Shown: piece by piece, positions 40,690-49,131 of the stretch | How positions within the stretch are numbered: position 1 is the first letter of the stretch | Layout of the letters: every line of letters begins with the position of its first letter | Assembly: GCF_014656135.1 (NCBI RefSeq) | Contig: NZ_BNBV01000002.1 | Location: 124,001-188,000, forward strand | Direction of reading: 5' to 3' | Source: Streptomyces thermodiastaticus | GTDB lineage: Bacteria > Actinomycetota > Actinomycetes > Streptomycetales > Streptomycetaceae | Length of the DNA: 64,000 bases | The notes under the pieces: generated by a model | What the model saw: the letters and a program-made list of their open reading frames with translations, nothing else | Told to the model about the DNA's origin: nothing | Database searches by the model: none | Program-made: the position numbers and the translations under genes

Positions 40690-41610
40690 GTGCACGGGCG
40701 AGACGATGCCCCGCGGACTTTGCTCACGGGCTGGTTCTCCTTTCCCGACGGGGAGGCGACCGCCGGTGACGTGCTGGCGCTGCACCGGATGGAGGACGTG
40801 CTGCGGCGGGCGGGGCTGCCCTACGACGTCGCCTGGAGTCCCGGTTTCCGGCCCCGCGCGCTGCACCTGGACGAGGTGGTGCCCGAACGGTACGGGCAGC
40901 TGGTGTTCGTGTGCGGTCCGCTGCACGGGCCGCAGGTCGAACGGCTGCACCGCCGGTTCGCGCACTGTCTGCGGGTCGCGGTGGGCACCTCGGTGATCGA
41001 CCCGGGCGGTGCCGCCGTCACCGGCTTCCACCATGTCGTCGCCCGGGACGCGCCCGGCGCCGGGCCCCGCCTGGACCTGGCCGCCCGCGCGCCCGCGCTG
41101 CCCGCCCGGCCCGTGGCCGGGGTGATCCTCACCCACGGCCAGCACGAGTACGGCGCGGCACGCCGGCACGACCGCGTCGCCCGGGAGCTGACCGCCTGGC
41201 TGCACGGCAAGGACTGCGCGCGGCTGGAGCTGGAGACCCGGCTGGACACCCGTGACTGGCGGATGTGCGCCACGCCCGCCCAGCTGCAGTCCGTCCTGGC
41301 CCGGCTGGACCTCCTGGTCACCGACCGGCTGCACGGCATGGTGCTCGCCCTGCGCACCGGCACGCCCGCGCTGGCCGTGGACCCGGTGGCGGGCGGCGCG
41401 AAGGTGAGTGCGCAGGCCCGTGCCTGCGGCTGGCCCGCGCTGGTGCCCGCCGAACGCCTCGGACGGGACGAGCTGGACCACTGGTGGCGCTGGTGCCTGA
41501 CCTCGGGCCGGGTCGCCGCCCGGCAGGTGTGCGAGAAGTTCGCGGCGGGGGCCCGGCAGGACGGCGCCGAGGAGCTGCTGCGGGCGCTGCGGCCGCTGCG
41601 CACCGGTTAA
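40690..41610 (+). CDS. Polysaccharide pyruvyltransferase-family protein
   Basis: 306 aa. The family pattern is best seen at the C-terminus: LDLLVTDRLHGMVLALRTGT then PALAVDPVAGGAKVSAQARA, the D-R-L-H-G-M motif of ketal pyruvyltransferases. The N-terminus (LLTGWFSFPDGEATAGDVLA) and GPLHGPQVERLHRRF form the first Rossmann-like half. It may add pyruvate to, or remodel, a cell-wall sugar. GTG 40690 is used; its ribosome-binding site is poor and GTG 40630 is an alternative. The glycan cluster begins about 500 bp downstream on the other strand, so a link to that polymer is possible but unproven. Confidence 0.75.
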   Translation: MHGRDDAPRTLLTGWFSFPDGEATAGDVLALHRMEDVLRRAGLPYDVAWSPGFRPRALHLDEVVPERYGQLVFVCGPLHGPQVERLHRRFAHCLRVAVGTSVIDPGGAAVTGFHHVVARDAPGAGPRLDLAARAPALPARPVAGVILTHGQHEYGAARRHDRVARELTAWLHGKDCARLELETRLDTRDWRMCATPAQLQSVLARLDLLVTDRLHGMVLALRTGTPALAVDPVAGGAKVSAQARACGWPALVPAERLGRDELDHWWRWCLTSGRVAARQVCEKFAAGARQDGAEELLRALRPLRTG

Positions 41611-41691
41611 CCCGCAGGGGGCACGGGCACCCGGACCCCGACGGGACAGGCAGCTCGGTCCCCGTGAGGACCGGTCCCCTGAGGAGCAACA

Positions 41692-42006
41692 GTGTCGACA
41701 AGCAGACTTCCCGAGCACGAACAGCGCATCCTGGACGAGATCGAACGCGCGCTGAGCCGTGACCGCCGGCTCGCCCGGCGGCTGCGTCCGCCGCGCCGGC
41801 ACCGCCCGGACCTGTCGAAGGTGGCGCAGTGGGCCCCGCGGCCCTGGACCGCGGTGCTGCTCGTGCTGGTCAGCGCCGCTCTGCTGGCGGCCGGCATCGT
41901 CACCGACGATCCGGGGGTGATCTGGGCGTTCGCGGTGCTGTGGGCGCCGGCGTCGTTCGCCGTGCTCAGGCTGCTGTGCCGGTGGTCGTCCGCACGCGGC
42001 GGCTGA
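41692..42006 (+). CDS. DUF3040 membrane protein
   Basis: 104 aa. The N-terminal cytoplasmic part has the DUF3040 signature LPEHEQRILDEIERALSRDR. Two membrane helices follow (AVLLVLVSAALLAAGIV and VIWAFAVLWAPASFAVLRLL) and a basic/serine tail. Function unknown; the family is typical of actinobacteria. GAGGAG lies about 7 nt before GTG 41692. It is convergent with the first gene of the glycan cluster. Confidence 0.85.
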   Translation: MSTSRLPEHEQRILDEIERALSRDRRLARRLRPPRRHRPDLSKVAQWAPRPWTAVLLVLVSAALLAAGIVTDDPGVIWAFAVLWAPASFAVLRLLCRWSSARGG

Positions 42007-42039
42007 GCACTCCGGCCGGTGACGGGCCGGAGGCGGGCA

Positions 42040-42063
42040 CGTTCCCCCCGGGCCCGGGGAACG
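42040..42063. terminator. Hairpin between DUF3040 and glycan cluster
   Basis: CGTTCCCC (42040-42047) and GGGGAACG (42056-42063) pair perfectly around an 8-nt GC loop, between two convergent genes. Confidence 0.6.
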
Positions 42064-42123
42064 CCGTACCGCCGGTGGGACTCACCCCGTGCGGCGGCGC
42101 CGGTGGGACGCACCTGCAGCGAC

Positions 42124-43020
42124 TCACCCCGTGTACCGGCGGGCTTTCGAGGTGCGCTGGCTGTCCTCCAGCGCCCGCAGCCGCCTCTCCACGCCCGGGG
42201 GCAGCACGCGCCGCTCGCGCACGATCCACGGCCAGGCGGCGGCCGCCTCGGCGAACGCCTTCAGGGAGACGGAGTCACGGGGCACCGTGCGGGCCAGGTG
42301 CAGGGTGCGGCGCAGGGCGGGCCGGACGGGCCGGCGCAGCCAGGTGAACCACAGGGTGTTGCGGATGCCGTCATGGCGGCGGCGCGTATGGTCCCGGACC
42401 ACGCTCGGGTGGTGGTGGACCGTCAGGTCCTCGGCGTAGGACAGCCACCAGCCGTCCGCGGCCAGGTCGGCGGCGAGCAGCTCCTCCTCGCCGCCGAGCC
42501 ACAGCCGTGGATGGAAGCCGCCGGCCCGCCGGAACGCCTCGGTGCGCAGGACCGTTGCCGCGGCGAGGAAGGACCCGAGCGCCGGGCCGGGCAGCCAGGA
42601 CGGGCCGGGGACGGGCGAGGTGCGCAGTTCCTCGACGATGGGGTCCTCGGTGCCGTCCGGTTCGACGACGATGCGCGCAGTGACCGCGCCGAGCGCGGGG
42701 TACCGGTCGAGCAGGTCGGCCGCGGCGGACAGGGAGCCCGGTGCCCACCAGGAGTCGTCGTCGCAGAACGCCACGTACGGGCTGCGGACCCGGCGCACCG
42801 CGAGATTGCGGCCCACGGCGCCGAGGTTGCGGCCGGGGCGCACCAGGCGCACCTGCGGGTGGCGCAGGGCGACGGCGGTGGAGGTGCCGTCGGTGGAGGC
42901 GTTGTCGGTGACGAACACCTCGGGCTGTTCGGGCAGTTCGGCGAGCCGGTCGAGGGTGCGCAGCAGTTCGGGGCGCCGGTTGTGGGTGATGACCACGACG
43001 GTGGTGCGGGGGTCGTTCAT
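42124..43020 (-). CDS. Glycosyltransferase family 2
   Basis: 298 aa GT-A fold transferase: TTVVVITHNRRPELLRTLDR, VFVTDNASTDGTSTAVA, VRLVRPGRNLGAVGRNLAVR, SPYVAFCDDDSWWAPGSLSA (the DDD metal motif) and the acceptor-side EEELLAADLAADGWWLSYAE. Last gene of the minus-strand cluster. Its ATG overlaps the preceding stop (ATGA), so it is translationally coupled. It is closely similar in style to its upstream neighbour (both have AFCDDDSWWAPG), suggesting gene duplication within the cluster. The sugar donor is unknown. Confidence 0.92.
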   Translation of the reverse strand: MNDPRTTVVVITHNRRPELLRTLDRLAELPEQPEVFVTDNASTDGTSTAVALRHPQVRLVRPGRNLGAVGRNLAVRRVRSPYVAFCDDDSWWAPGSLSAAADLLDRYPALGAVTARIVVEPDGTEDPIVEELRTSPVPGPSWLPGPALGSFLAAATVLRTEAFRRAGGFHPRLWLGGEEELLAADLAADGWWLSYAEDLTVHHHPSVVRDHTRRRHDGIRNTLWFTWLRRPVRPALRRTLHLARTVPRDSVSLKAFAEAAAAWPWIVRERRVLPPGVERRLRALEDSQRTSKARRYTG

Positions 43021-43880
43021 GATGTCTCGTCCAGGAGTCGGGCGGCGCGTTCGATGTGCGGGGGCAGGGGGCGGCGGGCGCGCAGGGCGTGCGGCAGGCG
43101 GGCGAGCGTCTCGCGCAGGGCCTGCCGGGCCGCCGGGTCGTGGCGGGCGTCGGCGGCCAGGGCGCCGGTGCGGGCCAGGGCGTACGGCAGGGGGCGGCGC
43201 AGCCAGGCGGTGAGGGTCTCGTTGCGGCGGACCACGGCGGGCCGGCCGGCGCGGGGTCCGGGCGCCGGATGGTGGTGGGCGACCACGTCCGGGCAGTGGG
43301 TGACGCCCCAGCCGCGGGCGGCCAGGTCGTAGGCGAGCAGGGTCTCCTCGGCGCCGAAGAACAGCAGCGGGTGGAAGCCGCCGGCGCCCAGGTAGGCGGT
43401 GCGACGCACCACGGCGGCGCAGGCGAGGAAGCCGAGGATCTGGGTGCCGGGCAGGTCGCTGACCTGGCCGAGCGGGGAGTGCGCGAGCACCTCGTCGATC
43501 GGGTCGTCCCGTTCGTCGGGGCCGACGAGGGTGCGGGCGGCGAGCAGGCCGAGCCGCGGGTGCTGCTCGAAGTGGCGGGCGGCGGTGGCCAGGGCGCCCG
43601 GCGCCCACCACGAGTCGTCGTCGCAGAACGCCACACAGGGGGTGTGCAGGGCGCGGACGCCGTGGGTCCGGGCCACCGCCCCCCGGTTGGACGGCAGGGC
43701 GAGGACCCGCACCTGCGGGAAGTCACGGGCGAGCAGGGCGCGGGTGTCGTCCGTGGAGGCGTTGTCGGCCACCACGACCGGCGGCCGCTCGGGCAGCGCC
43801 AGCAGATGCCGCAGGGTGACGGCGAGGCGGTCCGAGCGGTCGCGGGTGGCGATGACCACGCCGACGGGTGCGTCGTCCAT
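43017..43880 (-). CDS. Glycosyltransferase family 2 (paralogue)
   Basis: 287 aa GT-A fold: GVVIATRDRSDRLAVTLRHL, VVVADNASTDDTRALLARDF, VLALPSNRGAVARTHGVRAL, CVAFCDDDSWWAPGALATAA and AEETLLAYDLAARGWGVTHC. Its plan is colinear with the downstream GT2, with the same DDDSWWAPG core, so both probably use related donors or add to similar acceptors. The gene starts 18 bp after the GT9 gene and its stop overlaps the next ATG. Confidence 0.92.
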   Translation of the reverse strand: MDDAPVGVVIATRDRSDRLAVTLRHLLALPERPPVVVADNASTDDTRALLARDFPQVRVLALPSNRGAVARTHGVRALHTPCVAFCDDDSWWAPGALATAARHFEQHPRLGLLAARTLVGPDERDDPIDEVLAHSPLGQVSDLPGTQILGFLACAAVVRRTAYLGAGGFHPLLFFGAEETLLAYDLAARGWGVTHCPDVVAHHHPAPGPRAGRPAVVRRNETLTAWLRRPLPYALARTGALAADARHDPAARQALRETLARLPHALRARRPLPPHIERAARLLDETS

Positions 43881-43898
43881 GGCGTCGGTGAGACGGGG

Positions 43899-44888
43899 TC
43901 AGCCCCGCGGCCCGGGGAGCGTGTCGAGGGCGGCCAGGACCTCGTCGGGACGGATCCTCAGCAGGGCCGGGTCGGGACGGCGGCCGTGCGGGTCGCCTTC
44001 CGGGCCGTGCCACAGGGCGAGGTGGCGCGGGTCGCCGGGGGGCGGACCCCAGCGGCTGGGGGCGACCGGGCCGCACAGGGTCACCGAGGGGGTGGCGAGG
44101 GCGACGGCGAGGTGCGCGATGCCGGTGTCGCCGCTGACGACGGCACGGGCGCCGGCCACCAGCGCCGACAGCCGGGCGAAGGGCAGGCCGCCGCCGAAGA
44201 CGTCCGTGTCGGGCAGGCGGACCCGCTTGGCGAGGTCGGCGACGAGGCCGTCCTCGTCCGCTCCCCCGGTGACCACGACCCGGTGGCCGCGGGCGCGCAG
44301 CGCCTCGGCGACGACGGCGAACCGTTCGACGGGCCAGCAGCGGGCCGGGGATCCGGCCCCGGGGTGCACCACGACCGCGCCGGGGGCCGGGCCCGGCCCG
44401 GCGGGACGGGGCAGCCGCAGGTCGGCGGGGTCGGCGTCGAGGCCGTACCAGCGCAGCAGCCGGCACCAGCGGTCGCGTTCGTGCTCGTCGGCGTACCAGG
44501 GCGGGCCCGCGATGTCCGGGGTGCCGGGGTGGGCGAAGGCGAACAGCCGACGAGGGCGCAGGGCCGCGAGCAGGCGGTGGCTGGGCGGGCCGTTGCCGTG
44601 CAGGTCGACGGCGACGTCCGGGGGCGGGCCGGTCCAGCCGAGGGTGCGCGGCACGGCGCGGCCGGGCGCGGCGGCGGGCAGCAGCCGGTCGACGGCACCG
44701 GTGGCGGCGGCCGCCTCCCGCAGCCCGGCCGGTGCGGCGAGCACCAGCCGGTGGCCGGGGAAGCCGCGGCGCAGGGCGCGCAGCGCGGGGACGCCGGCGA
44801 GCAGGTCCCCGAGGCCGAGGGCGCGCAGCACCAGCACGGTGCGGGCGGGCTGAGGCGCCGTCGGTCCTGACGGTGCCGTGCCGGTCAT
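43899..44888 (-). CDS. Glycosyltransferase family 9 (heptosyltransferase-like)
   Basis: 329 aa with the GT-B fold of ADP-heptose:LPS heptosyltransferases: VLVLRALGLGDLLAGVPALR, VAVDLHGNGPPSHRLL, AVVVHPGAGSPARCWPVERF, VVVTGGADEDGLVADLA, ARAVVSGDTGIAHLAVALAT (donor phosphate region) and VTLCGPVAPSRWGPP. As it lies directly after HldE, it likely transfers a heptose from ADP-heptose. ATGA overlap with the HldE stop. Streptomyces has no LPS, so the acceptor must be some other glycan. Confidence 0.9.
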   Translation of the reverse strand: MTGTAPSGPTAPQPARTVLVLRALGLGDLLAGVPALRALRRGFPGHRLVLAAPAGLREAAAATGAVDRLLPAAAPGRAVPRTLGWTGPPPDVAVDLHGNGPPSHRLLAALRPRRLFAFAHPGTPDIAGPPWYADEHERDRWCRLLRWYGLDADPADLRLPRPAGPGPAPGAVVVHPGAGSPARCWPVERFAVVAEALRARGHRVVVTGGADEDGLVADLAKRVRLPDTDVFGGGLPFARLSALVAGARAVVSGDTGIAHLAVALATPSVTLCGPVAPSRWGPPPGDPRHLALWHGPEGDPHGRRPDPALLRIRPDEVLAALDTLPGPRG

Positions 44889-46306
44889 GACGCGCCTCCC
44901 GCCGCCCGGGCCATCAGGACCGTGGAGGAGCGGCCGTCGAGGTAGGGCAGCAGCACGGCCTGGCCTCCCCACTCCCGCAGCAGGGCCGCCTCGGGCAGGT
45001 CGGCGGCCGCGTAGTCCCCGCCCTTGACCCACACGTCCGGGCGGAGTCGGGACAGCAGCCGTTCGGGGGTGTCCTCGTCGAAGACGGCGACGGCGTCCAC
45101 GCAGGACAGGGCACGCAGCACACGGACCCGGTCGGCGAGCGGGCTGACCGGCCGTCCCTCGCCCTTGCGGCGGCGCACGGAGGCGTCGGAGTTGACGCAC
45201 ACCACCAGGCAGTCGCCGAGGCGCCGGGCCGCCTGCAGCAGGCCGACGTGCCCGGCGTGCAGCAGGTCGAAGCAGCCGCCCGCGGCGACGACGGTGCCGC
45301 CGGCCGCCCGGATGCGGGCGACGAGCGCCGCCGGGTCGTCGCCGGGCGGCGGTGCGGCCGGGGAACGCGGCGCACCGCCGGGGTGCGCCGTGCCGGACAG
45401 GGCGCCCGCACCACCGGCGCCGACGAAGGCGGTGGCCACGGCGACCGCGCCCTCCACGGCCTCGCCGACCAGCGCGCCGTCGGCGAGCAGCCCGGCCGCG
45501 GTGGCCGCGAACCGGTCGCCCGCGCCGCAGGCGTCGCCGTGGTGGCCGGCGGGCGCGGGCACCAGCAGCGGGTGCTCCCCGTAGGACAGCAGGGCGCCGC
45601 GCGCGCCGAGGGTGACGGCGACGGCGCCGGCCCGCCAGTGCCGCAGCAGGGCGGCGGCCTCCTCGGCGTGGGCGCGCAGTTCCGCGGCGGCCGGGGTGCC
45701 GCAAGGCGCCGCGCCGTCCGCCGCCCGGCCGCCGGGCAGTGCGGCGGCGAAGGTCCGGGCCTCGGCGCGGGCCGGGGTGACCAGGCGGGCGCCGGGCACC
45801 GGCCGGCCGCCGCGCGCGTGCGGGTCCCACACCACCGGGGTGCGCCCGCGCAGGTGCGGGCGCAGCACGTCGGCGGCGCCCCGGCCGTAGTCGGAGACGA
45901 GGACGGCGGGCGCGGCGGCGAGCACGGCGCGGGCGGCCGCGGTGGCCTCGCGGGCCCGGCCGTCACCGCGGTCCAGGCGGGCCACGGGACGGTCCTGGGC
46001 GAGGATGCGGGTCTTCTCCGGCAGGGCGCCGGTCATCGGCAGCGCGACCAGCTCCAGCCAGGGCTCCAGCAGCCGGCGCAGGGTGCGGCCGGCCGGGCCG
46101 TCGTCCAGGCCGGTGATCAGGGTGACGTCGCGGCCGTCGCGGGCGGCGAGGAGGGCCGCCAGGGCGGCGCCGCCGGGACGGGTGCGTTCCGTGCAGCCGG
46201 CGACCACCGGCACGGGTGCGTCCGGCGCCAGCCGGTCGGCGCGTCCGGTCAGGTCGCGGTCGAGCAGGGCGTCGCCGACCACGACCAGGGGAGACGTTCC
46301 CGCCAT
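44885..46306 (-). CDS. hldE: Bifunctional heptose-7-phosphate kinase / heptose-1-phosphate nucleotidyltransferase
   Basis: 473 aa with two domains. Residues 1-310 are a PfkB/ribokinase kinase: VVVGDALLDRDLTGRADRLA, GGAALAALLAARDG, WDPHARGG and the anion-hole GHHGDACGAGDRFAAT. Residues 330-473 are a cytidylyltransferase-like domain with the H-x-G-H motif in AGGCFDLLHAGHVGLLQAAR, then CVNSDASVRRRKGEGRPVSP and PDVWVKGGDYAAADLP. It phosphorylates D-glycero-manno-heptose 7-phosphate and then charges the 1-phosphate with a nucleotide, the core of ADP-heptose synthesis. GmhA and GmhB homologues lie in the same operon, giving the complete set up to the D,D-heptose nucleotide. Confidence 0.92.
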   Translation of the reverse strand: MAGTSPLVVVGDALLDRDLTGRADRLAPDAPVPVVAGCTERTRPGGAALAALLAARDGRDVTLITGLDDGPAGRTLRRLLEPWLELVALPMTGALPEKTRILAQDRPVARLDRGDGRAREATAAARAVLAAAPAVLVSDYGRGAADVLRPHLRGRTPVVWDPHARGGRPVPGARLVTPARAEARTFAAALPGGRAADGAAPCGTPAAAELRAHAEEAAALLRHWRAGAVAVTLGARGALLSYGEHPLLVPAPAGHHGDACGAGDRFAATAAGLLADGALVGEAVEGAVAVATAFVGAGGAGALSGTAHPGGAPRSPAAPPPGDDPAALVARIRAAGGTVVAAGGCFDLLHAGHVGLLQAARRLGDCLVVCVNSDASVRRRKGEGRPVSPLADRVRVLRALSCVDAVAVFDEDTPERLLSRLRPDVWVKGGDYAAADLPEAALLREWGGQAVLLPYLDGRSSTVLMARAAGGAS

Positions 46307-46307
46307 G

Positions 46308-46892
46308 TCACCTCCCGGTCCGTTCGAGGGCCGCGTCGAAGGCGGCGCAGATCATGTGCACCGCGACCAGGTGGAGTTCCTGCACGGTCGCGGTGGAGGA
46401 CCCGGCCGCGCACAGCGCCTCGTCGCTGCCCGCGCTGAGCGGGTTGGGCGCGGGTCCGGTCAGCGCCCACACCCGCATGCCGGCGGCGCGTCCGGCGTCG
46501 GCCGCGGACAGCAGGTTGGCGCTGGCGCCGCTGGTGGACAGCAGCATCAGCACGTCGCCGGGGCGGCCGTGGGCGCGCACCTGGCGGGCGAACACCTCGT
46601 GGACGCCGTAGTCGTTGGCGATGGCGGTGGTGGAGGAGGTGTCGGCGTGCAGGGCGATCGCGGAGAACGGCGGCCGGTCGTCGCGGTAGCGGCCGACGAG
46701 TTCGGCGGTCAGGTGCTGGGCCTGGGCCGCGCTGCCGCCGTTGCCGGCGGCCAGCAGCCGCCCGCCGCCGCCGAGGACGGCGGCCAGATGCTCGCCCCAG
46801 CGCTGGGTGATGTGGGCGGACGCGCGGAAGCGGCCGAGGGCGAGCAGCAGTTCGTCGCAGTGTCCGGTGACGGCCGGTGACTCGACGCTCAT
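46308..46892 (-). CDS. gmhA: Sedoheptulose-7-phosphate isomerase (SIS domain)
   Basis: 194 aa. Sugar-isomerase motifs are LLAAGNGGSAAQAQHLTAEL (phosphate-binding N-G-G-S-A), TAIANDYGVHEVFARQVRAH, VLMLLSTSGASANLLSAADA and the C-terminal VQELHLVAVHMICAAFD with the active-site Glu/His pair. GmhA converts sedoheptulose 7-phosphate to manno-heptose 7-phosphate. ATG 46892 follows GGAGG; an upstream ATG (46937) would add 15 residues. Its stop is 1 bp before the hldE start. Confidence 0.92.
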   Translation of the reverse strand: MSVESPAVTGHCDELLLALGRFRASAHITQRWGEHLAAVLGGGGRLLAAGNGGSAAQAQHLTAELVGRYRDDRPPFSAIALHADTSSTTAIANDYGVHEVFARQVRAHGRPGDVLMLLSTSGASANLLSAADAGRAAGMRVWALTGPAPNPLSAGSDEALCAAGSSTATVQELHLVAVHMICAAFDAALERTGR

Positions 46893-46957
46893 GTTCGTCA
46901 CCTCCGTGGGCTCGGTGGGCTGACGGGCGGTGCGCACTCAGGACGGGCGGTGGGCAC

Positions 46958-48181
46958 TCAGGCCACCTGCGGCCGCGGTGCGCTCTCGGCCGTCAGACGC
47001 CGGTAGACCTGCTCGACGCCGTCGGCGACGCGCGGCCAGGTGAAACGGGCCAGGACCCGGGCGCGGCCCGCGCTGCCGCAGCGGCGGCGGAGCCGGGCGC
47101 TGCCCAGCAGGTCGCGGACCGCGCGGGCCACCGCGTCCGGGTCGCCGGGGGTGACCAGGCGGCCGGTGCGGCCGTCGGCGACGGAGTCGCGGTGGCCGCC
47201 GACGTCGGTGGCGACGACGGGCACCGCGCAGGCCATCGCCTCCAGCGGCACGATGCCGAACGGCTCGTACACCGGGGTGCACAGCACCAGGTCGGCGCTG
47301 CGCATCAGGGCGGGCATCCGCTCCGGGTCGACGGCGCCGAGCAGACGCACCCGGTCGCCGACGCCGTGTTCCTCGGCGAGCGCCCTCAGCCGCCGGGCCT
47401 CGGGCGCGCCGTCCAGCTGTGCGGGCGGCGGGCCGCCGGCGACGAGGAGTTCGGTGTCCGGGATCCGGGTCAGGGCCCGGATCGCCAGGTCGTAGCCCTT
47501 GCGGGGGACCAGCCGGCCGCAGGCGAGCAGCCGGTGCCGGCGGGTGCGGCGGGGCGCGGGCGCACCGGCGGGGTCGGCGCCGGGGTGGAAGCGGACGGGG
47601 TCCACGCCGCAGGGCACCACGGACACCCGGCGCGGGGAGACGCCCATGTCGGCGAGTTCGTGGACCTCGTCGGTGCAGGTGGCCAGGACCCGGTCGCAGG
47701 TGCGGCCGATCTGCCGCTCCACGGCGATCCGTTCGGGCGGGCTGGTGTCGGCGTCGCCCTGGTGCCGGCGCTTGACGGTGCCCAGGGCGTGGAACGTCTG
47801 GGTGACCGGGATGCCGTGCGGTCCCGCGCCGAGCAGGCAGGCCATGCCGGACATCCAGAAGTGGGCGTGCACCACGTCGGGCCGCTCACGGCGCCAGGCG
47901 CGCGCCAGGTACGCGCCGAAGTCGGGCATGTACGGGAACAGCTCGTCCTTGGGCAGCACCGTGGGCGGCCCGGCCGGTACGTGCTCCACGACGCCGCCGC
48001 CGGGCAGCAGCACCCGGTCCGGCAGGCGGGGGTCGTCGCGCCGGGTGTACACGGTGACCTCGTGCCCGCGCCGCGCCAGTTCCTCGGTGAGCCGGGCGAC
48101 GTAGACGTTCTGGCCGCCGGCGTCGACCCCGCCGATGACGGCGAGCGGGCTGGCGTGCTCGGACACCATGGCGATCCTCAT
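46958..48181 (-). CDS. Glycosyltransferase family 4
   Basis: 407 aa GT-B fold enzyme. The N-terminal acceptor domain is MRIAMVSEHASPLAVIGGVD then AGGQNVYVARLTEELARRGH and VVHAHFWMSGMACLLG. The C-terminal donor domain is LLACGRLVPRKGYDLAIRAL, VRLLGAVDPERMPALMRSAD and VLCTPVYEPFGIVPLEAMAC (E-x7-E motif). The start resembles D-inositol-3-phosphate glycosyltransferase/sucrose-phosphate-synthase-like GT4 proteins. ATGA overlap with the upstream glycosyltransferase. It probably uses a nucleotide-hexose. Confidence 0.92.
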   Translation of the reverse strand: MRIAMVSEHASPLAVIGGVDAGGQNVYVARLTEELARRGHEVTVYTRRDDPRLPDRVLLPGGGVVEHVPAGPPTVLPKDELFPYMPDFGAYLARAWRRERPDVVHAHFWMSGMACLLGAGPHGIPVTQTFHALGTVKRRHQGDADTSPPERIAVERQIGRTCDRVLATCTDEVHELADMGVSPRRVSVVPCGVDPVRFHPGADPAGAPAPRRTRRHRLLACGRLVPRKGYDLAIRALTRIPDTELLVAGGPPPAQLDGAPEARRLRALAEEHGVGDRVRLLGAVDPERMPALMRSADLVLCTPVYEPFGIVPLEAMACAVPVVATDVGGHRDSVADGRTGRLVTPGDPDAVARAVRDLLGSARLRRRCGSAGRARVLARFTWPRVADGVEQVYRRLTAESAPRPQVA

Positions 48182-49131
48182 CGGGTCACCTCCTTCAGCA
48201 GCCGCTCCCAGTCGTCCAGGAAGCGGGTAAGCCCGTAGCGGGCGAGCGCGGCGGTGCGTGCGCCCTCGCCGACCGTGCGGGCGAGCAGCGGGTCGGCGAC
48301 GAAGTCGCGTACGGCGTCGGTGAGGACGTCGACGCGGTTGGAGACCACCCCGGCGCCCGGCGGTACCGCCTCGGCGACCTCGGTGGTGGCGAGCGCGACG
48401 ACCGGCATGCCCAGGTGCATGGCCTCCAGCAGGGACAGCCCGAGGGAGGTCCAGCGCACCGGGTGGACGTACACGCGGCGCCGGGCCATGGCCCGGTGCA
48501 GGTCGCGCTGGATCAGCTCGTGGCTGCGGCACCGCTCGGGCGGCAGGCCGAGCCGGCCGGCCAGGCCGTCGGTCCGCATGCCGAACACGTCGAGGGGGGC
48601 GGCCCGGGCGAAGGCGGGCAGCAGGTCGGTGCCGGTGGTGCGGCCGCGCCGGACCGGCTCGTTGACGACGACGGCGGCGTGCGGCAGCTCGCCGGTCCAC
48701 AGCGGGCCGGGGTCGACGATGCCGTGCTCGATGACGACGGTCTCGGCGCCGCCCGCGTCCCACATCAGCCGGTTGAAGTGGGTGACGTGGACCAGCGGGA
48801 TGTCACCGGGCAGGCCGGCGACCGGGTGCCGGGTGTCGGGCACGTCGCCGTGCGGGGCGTTGTGCTCCAGGTACACCATCGGCGGGGTGCGGCCGAGCCA
48901 GCGCCGGACGAGGTCGTACTCGTGGGGGCGTTGCAGGACGACGACGTCGATGCCGGCGTCGCGCAGTTCCTCCGGCGGGAGTTCGATCACCGACGCGGGC
49001 CAGTCGAAGGTGCGGGCGCGGCCGAGGCCGTCGGGTCCGCGGCCGGGGGTGACGGGCACGACGTAGGTGTGCGGGCCCTGGACGAACGCGGTGGTCCAGG
49101 AGCCGTGCACGTGCCAGATGAGGATCCTCAT
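48178..49131 (-). CDS. GT4-like glycosyltransferase
   Basis: 317 aa. The N-terminus MRILIWHVHGSWTTAFVQGP HTYVVPVTPGRGPDGLGRAR is distinctive. VVLQRPHEYDLVRRWLGRTP, MVYLEHNAPHGDVPDTRHPV and a C-terminal donor domain with RRVYVHPVRWTSLGLSLLEA and MHLGMPVVALATTEVAEAVP follow. That donor domain is shorter than in classical GT4 enzymes. It is probably a retaining transferase for the cluster's glycan. Overlaps on both sides (ATGA) place it firmly in the operon. Confidence 0.85.
   Translation of the reverse strand: MRILIWHVHGSWTTAFVQGPHTYVVPVTPGRGPDGLGRARTFDWPASVIELPPEELRDAGIDVVVLQRPHEYDLVRRWLGRTPPMVYLEHNAPHGDVPDTRHPVAGLPGDIPLVHVTHFNRLMWDAGGAETVVIEHGIVDPGPLWTGELPHAAVVVNEPVRRGRTTGTDLLPAFARAAPLDVFGMRTDGLAGRLGLPPERCRSHELIQRDLHRAMARRRVYVHPVRWTSLGLSLLEAMHLGMPVVALATTEVAEAVPPGAGVVSNRVDVLTDAVRDFVADPLLARTVGEGARTAALARYGLTRFLDDWERLLKEVTR

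Noticed and set aside
46958..48763. Extending the GT4 gene upstream through the next glycosyltransferase
   Set aside because: The extra N-terminal 190 residues are Arg/Pro-rich out-of-frame sequence of the neighbour; MRIAMVSEHA at 48181 is the family start and overlaps the preceding stop.
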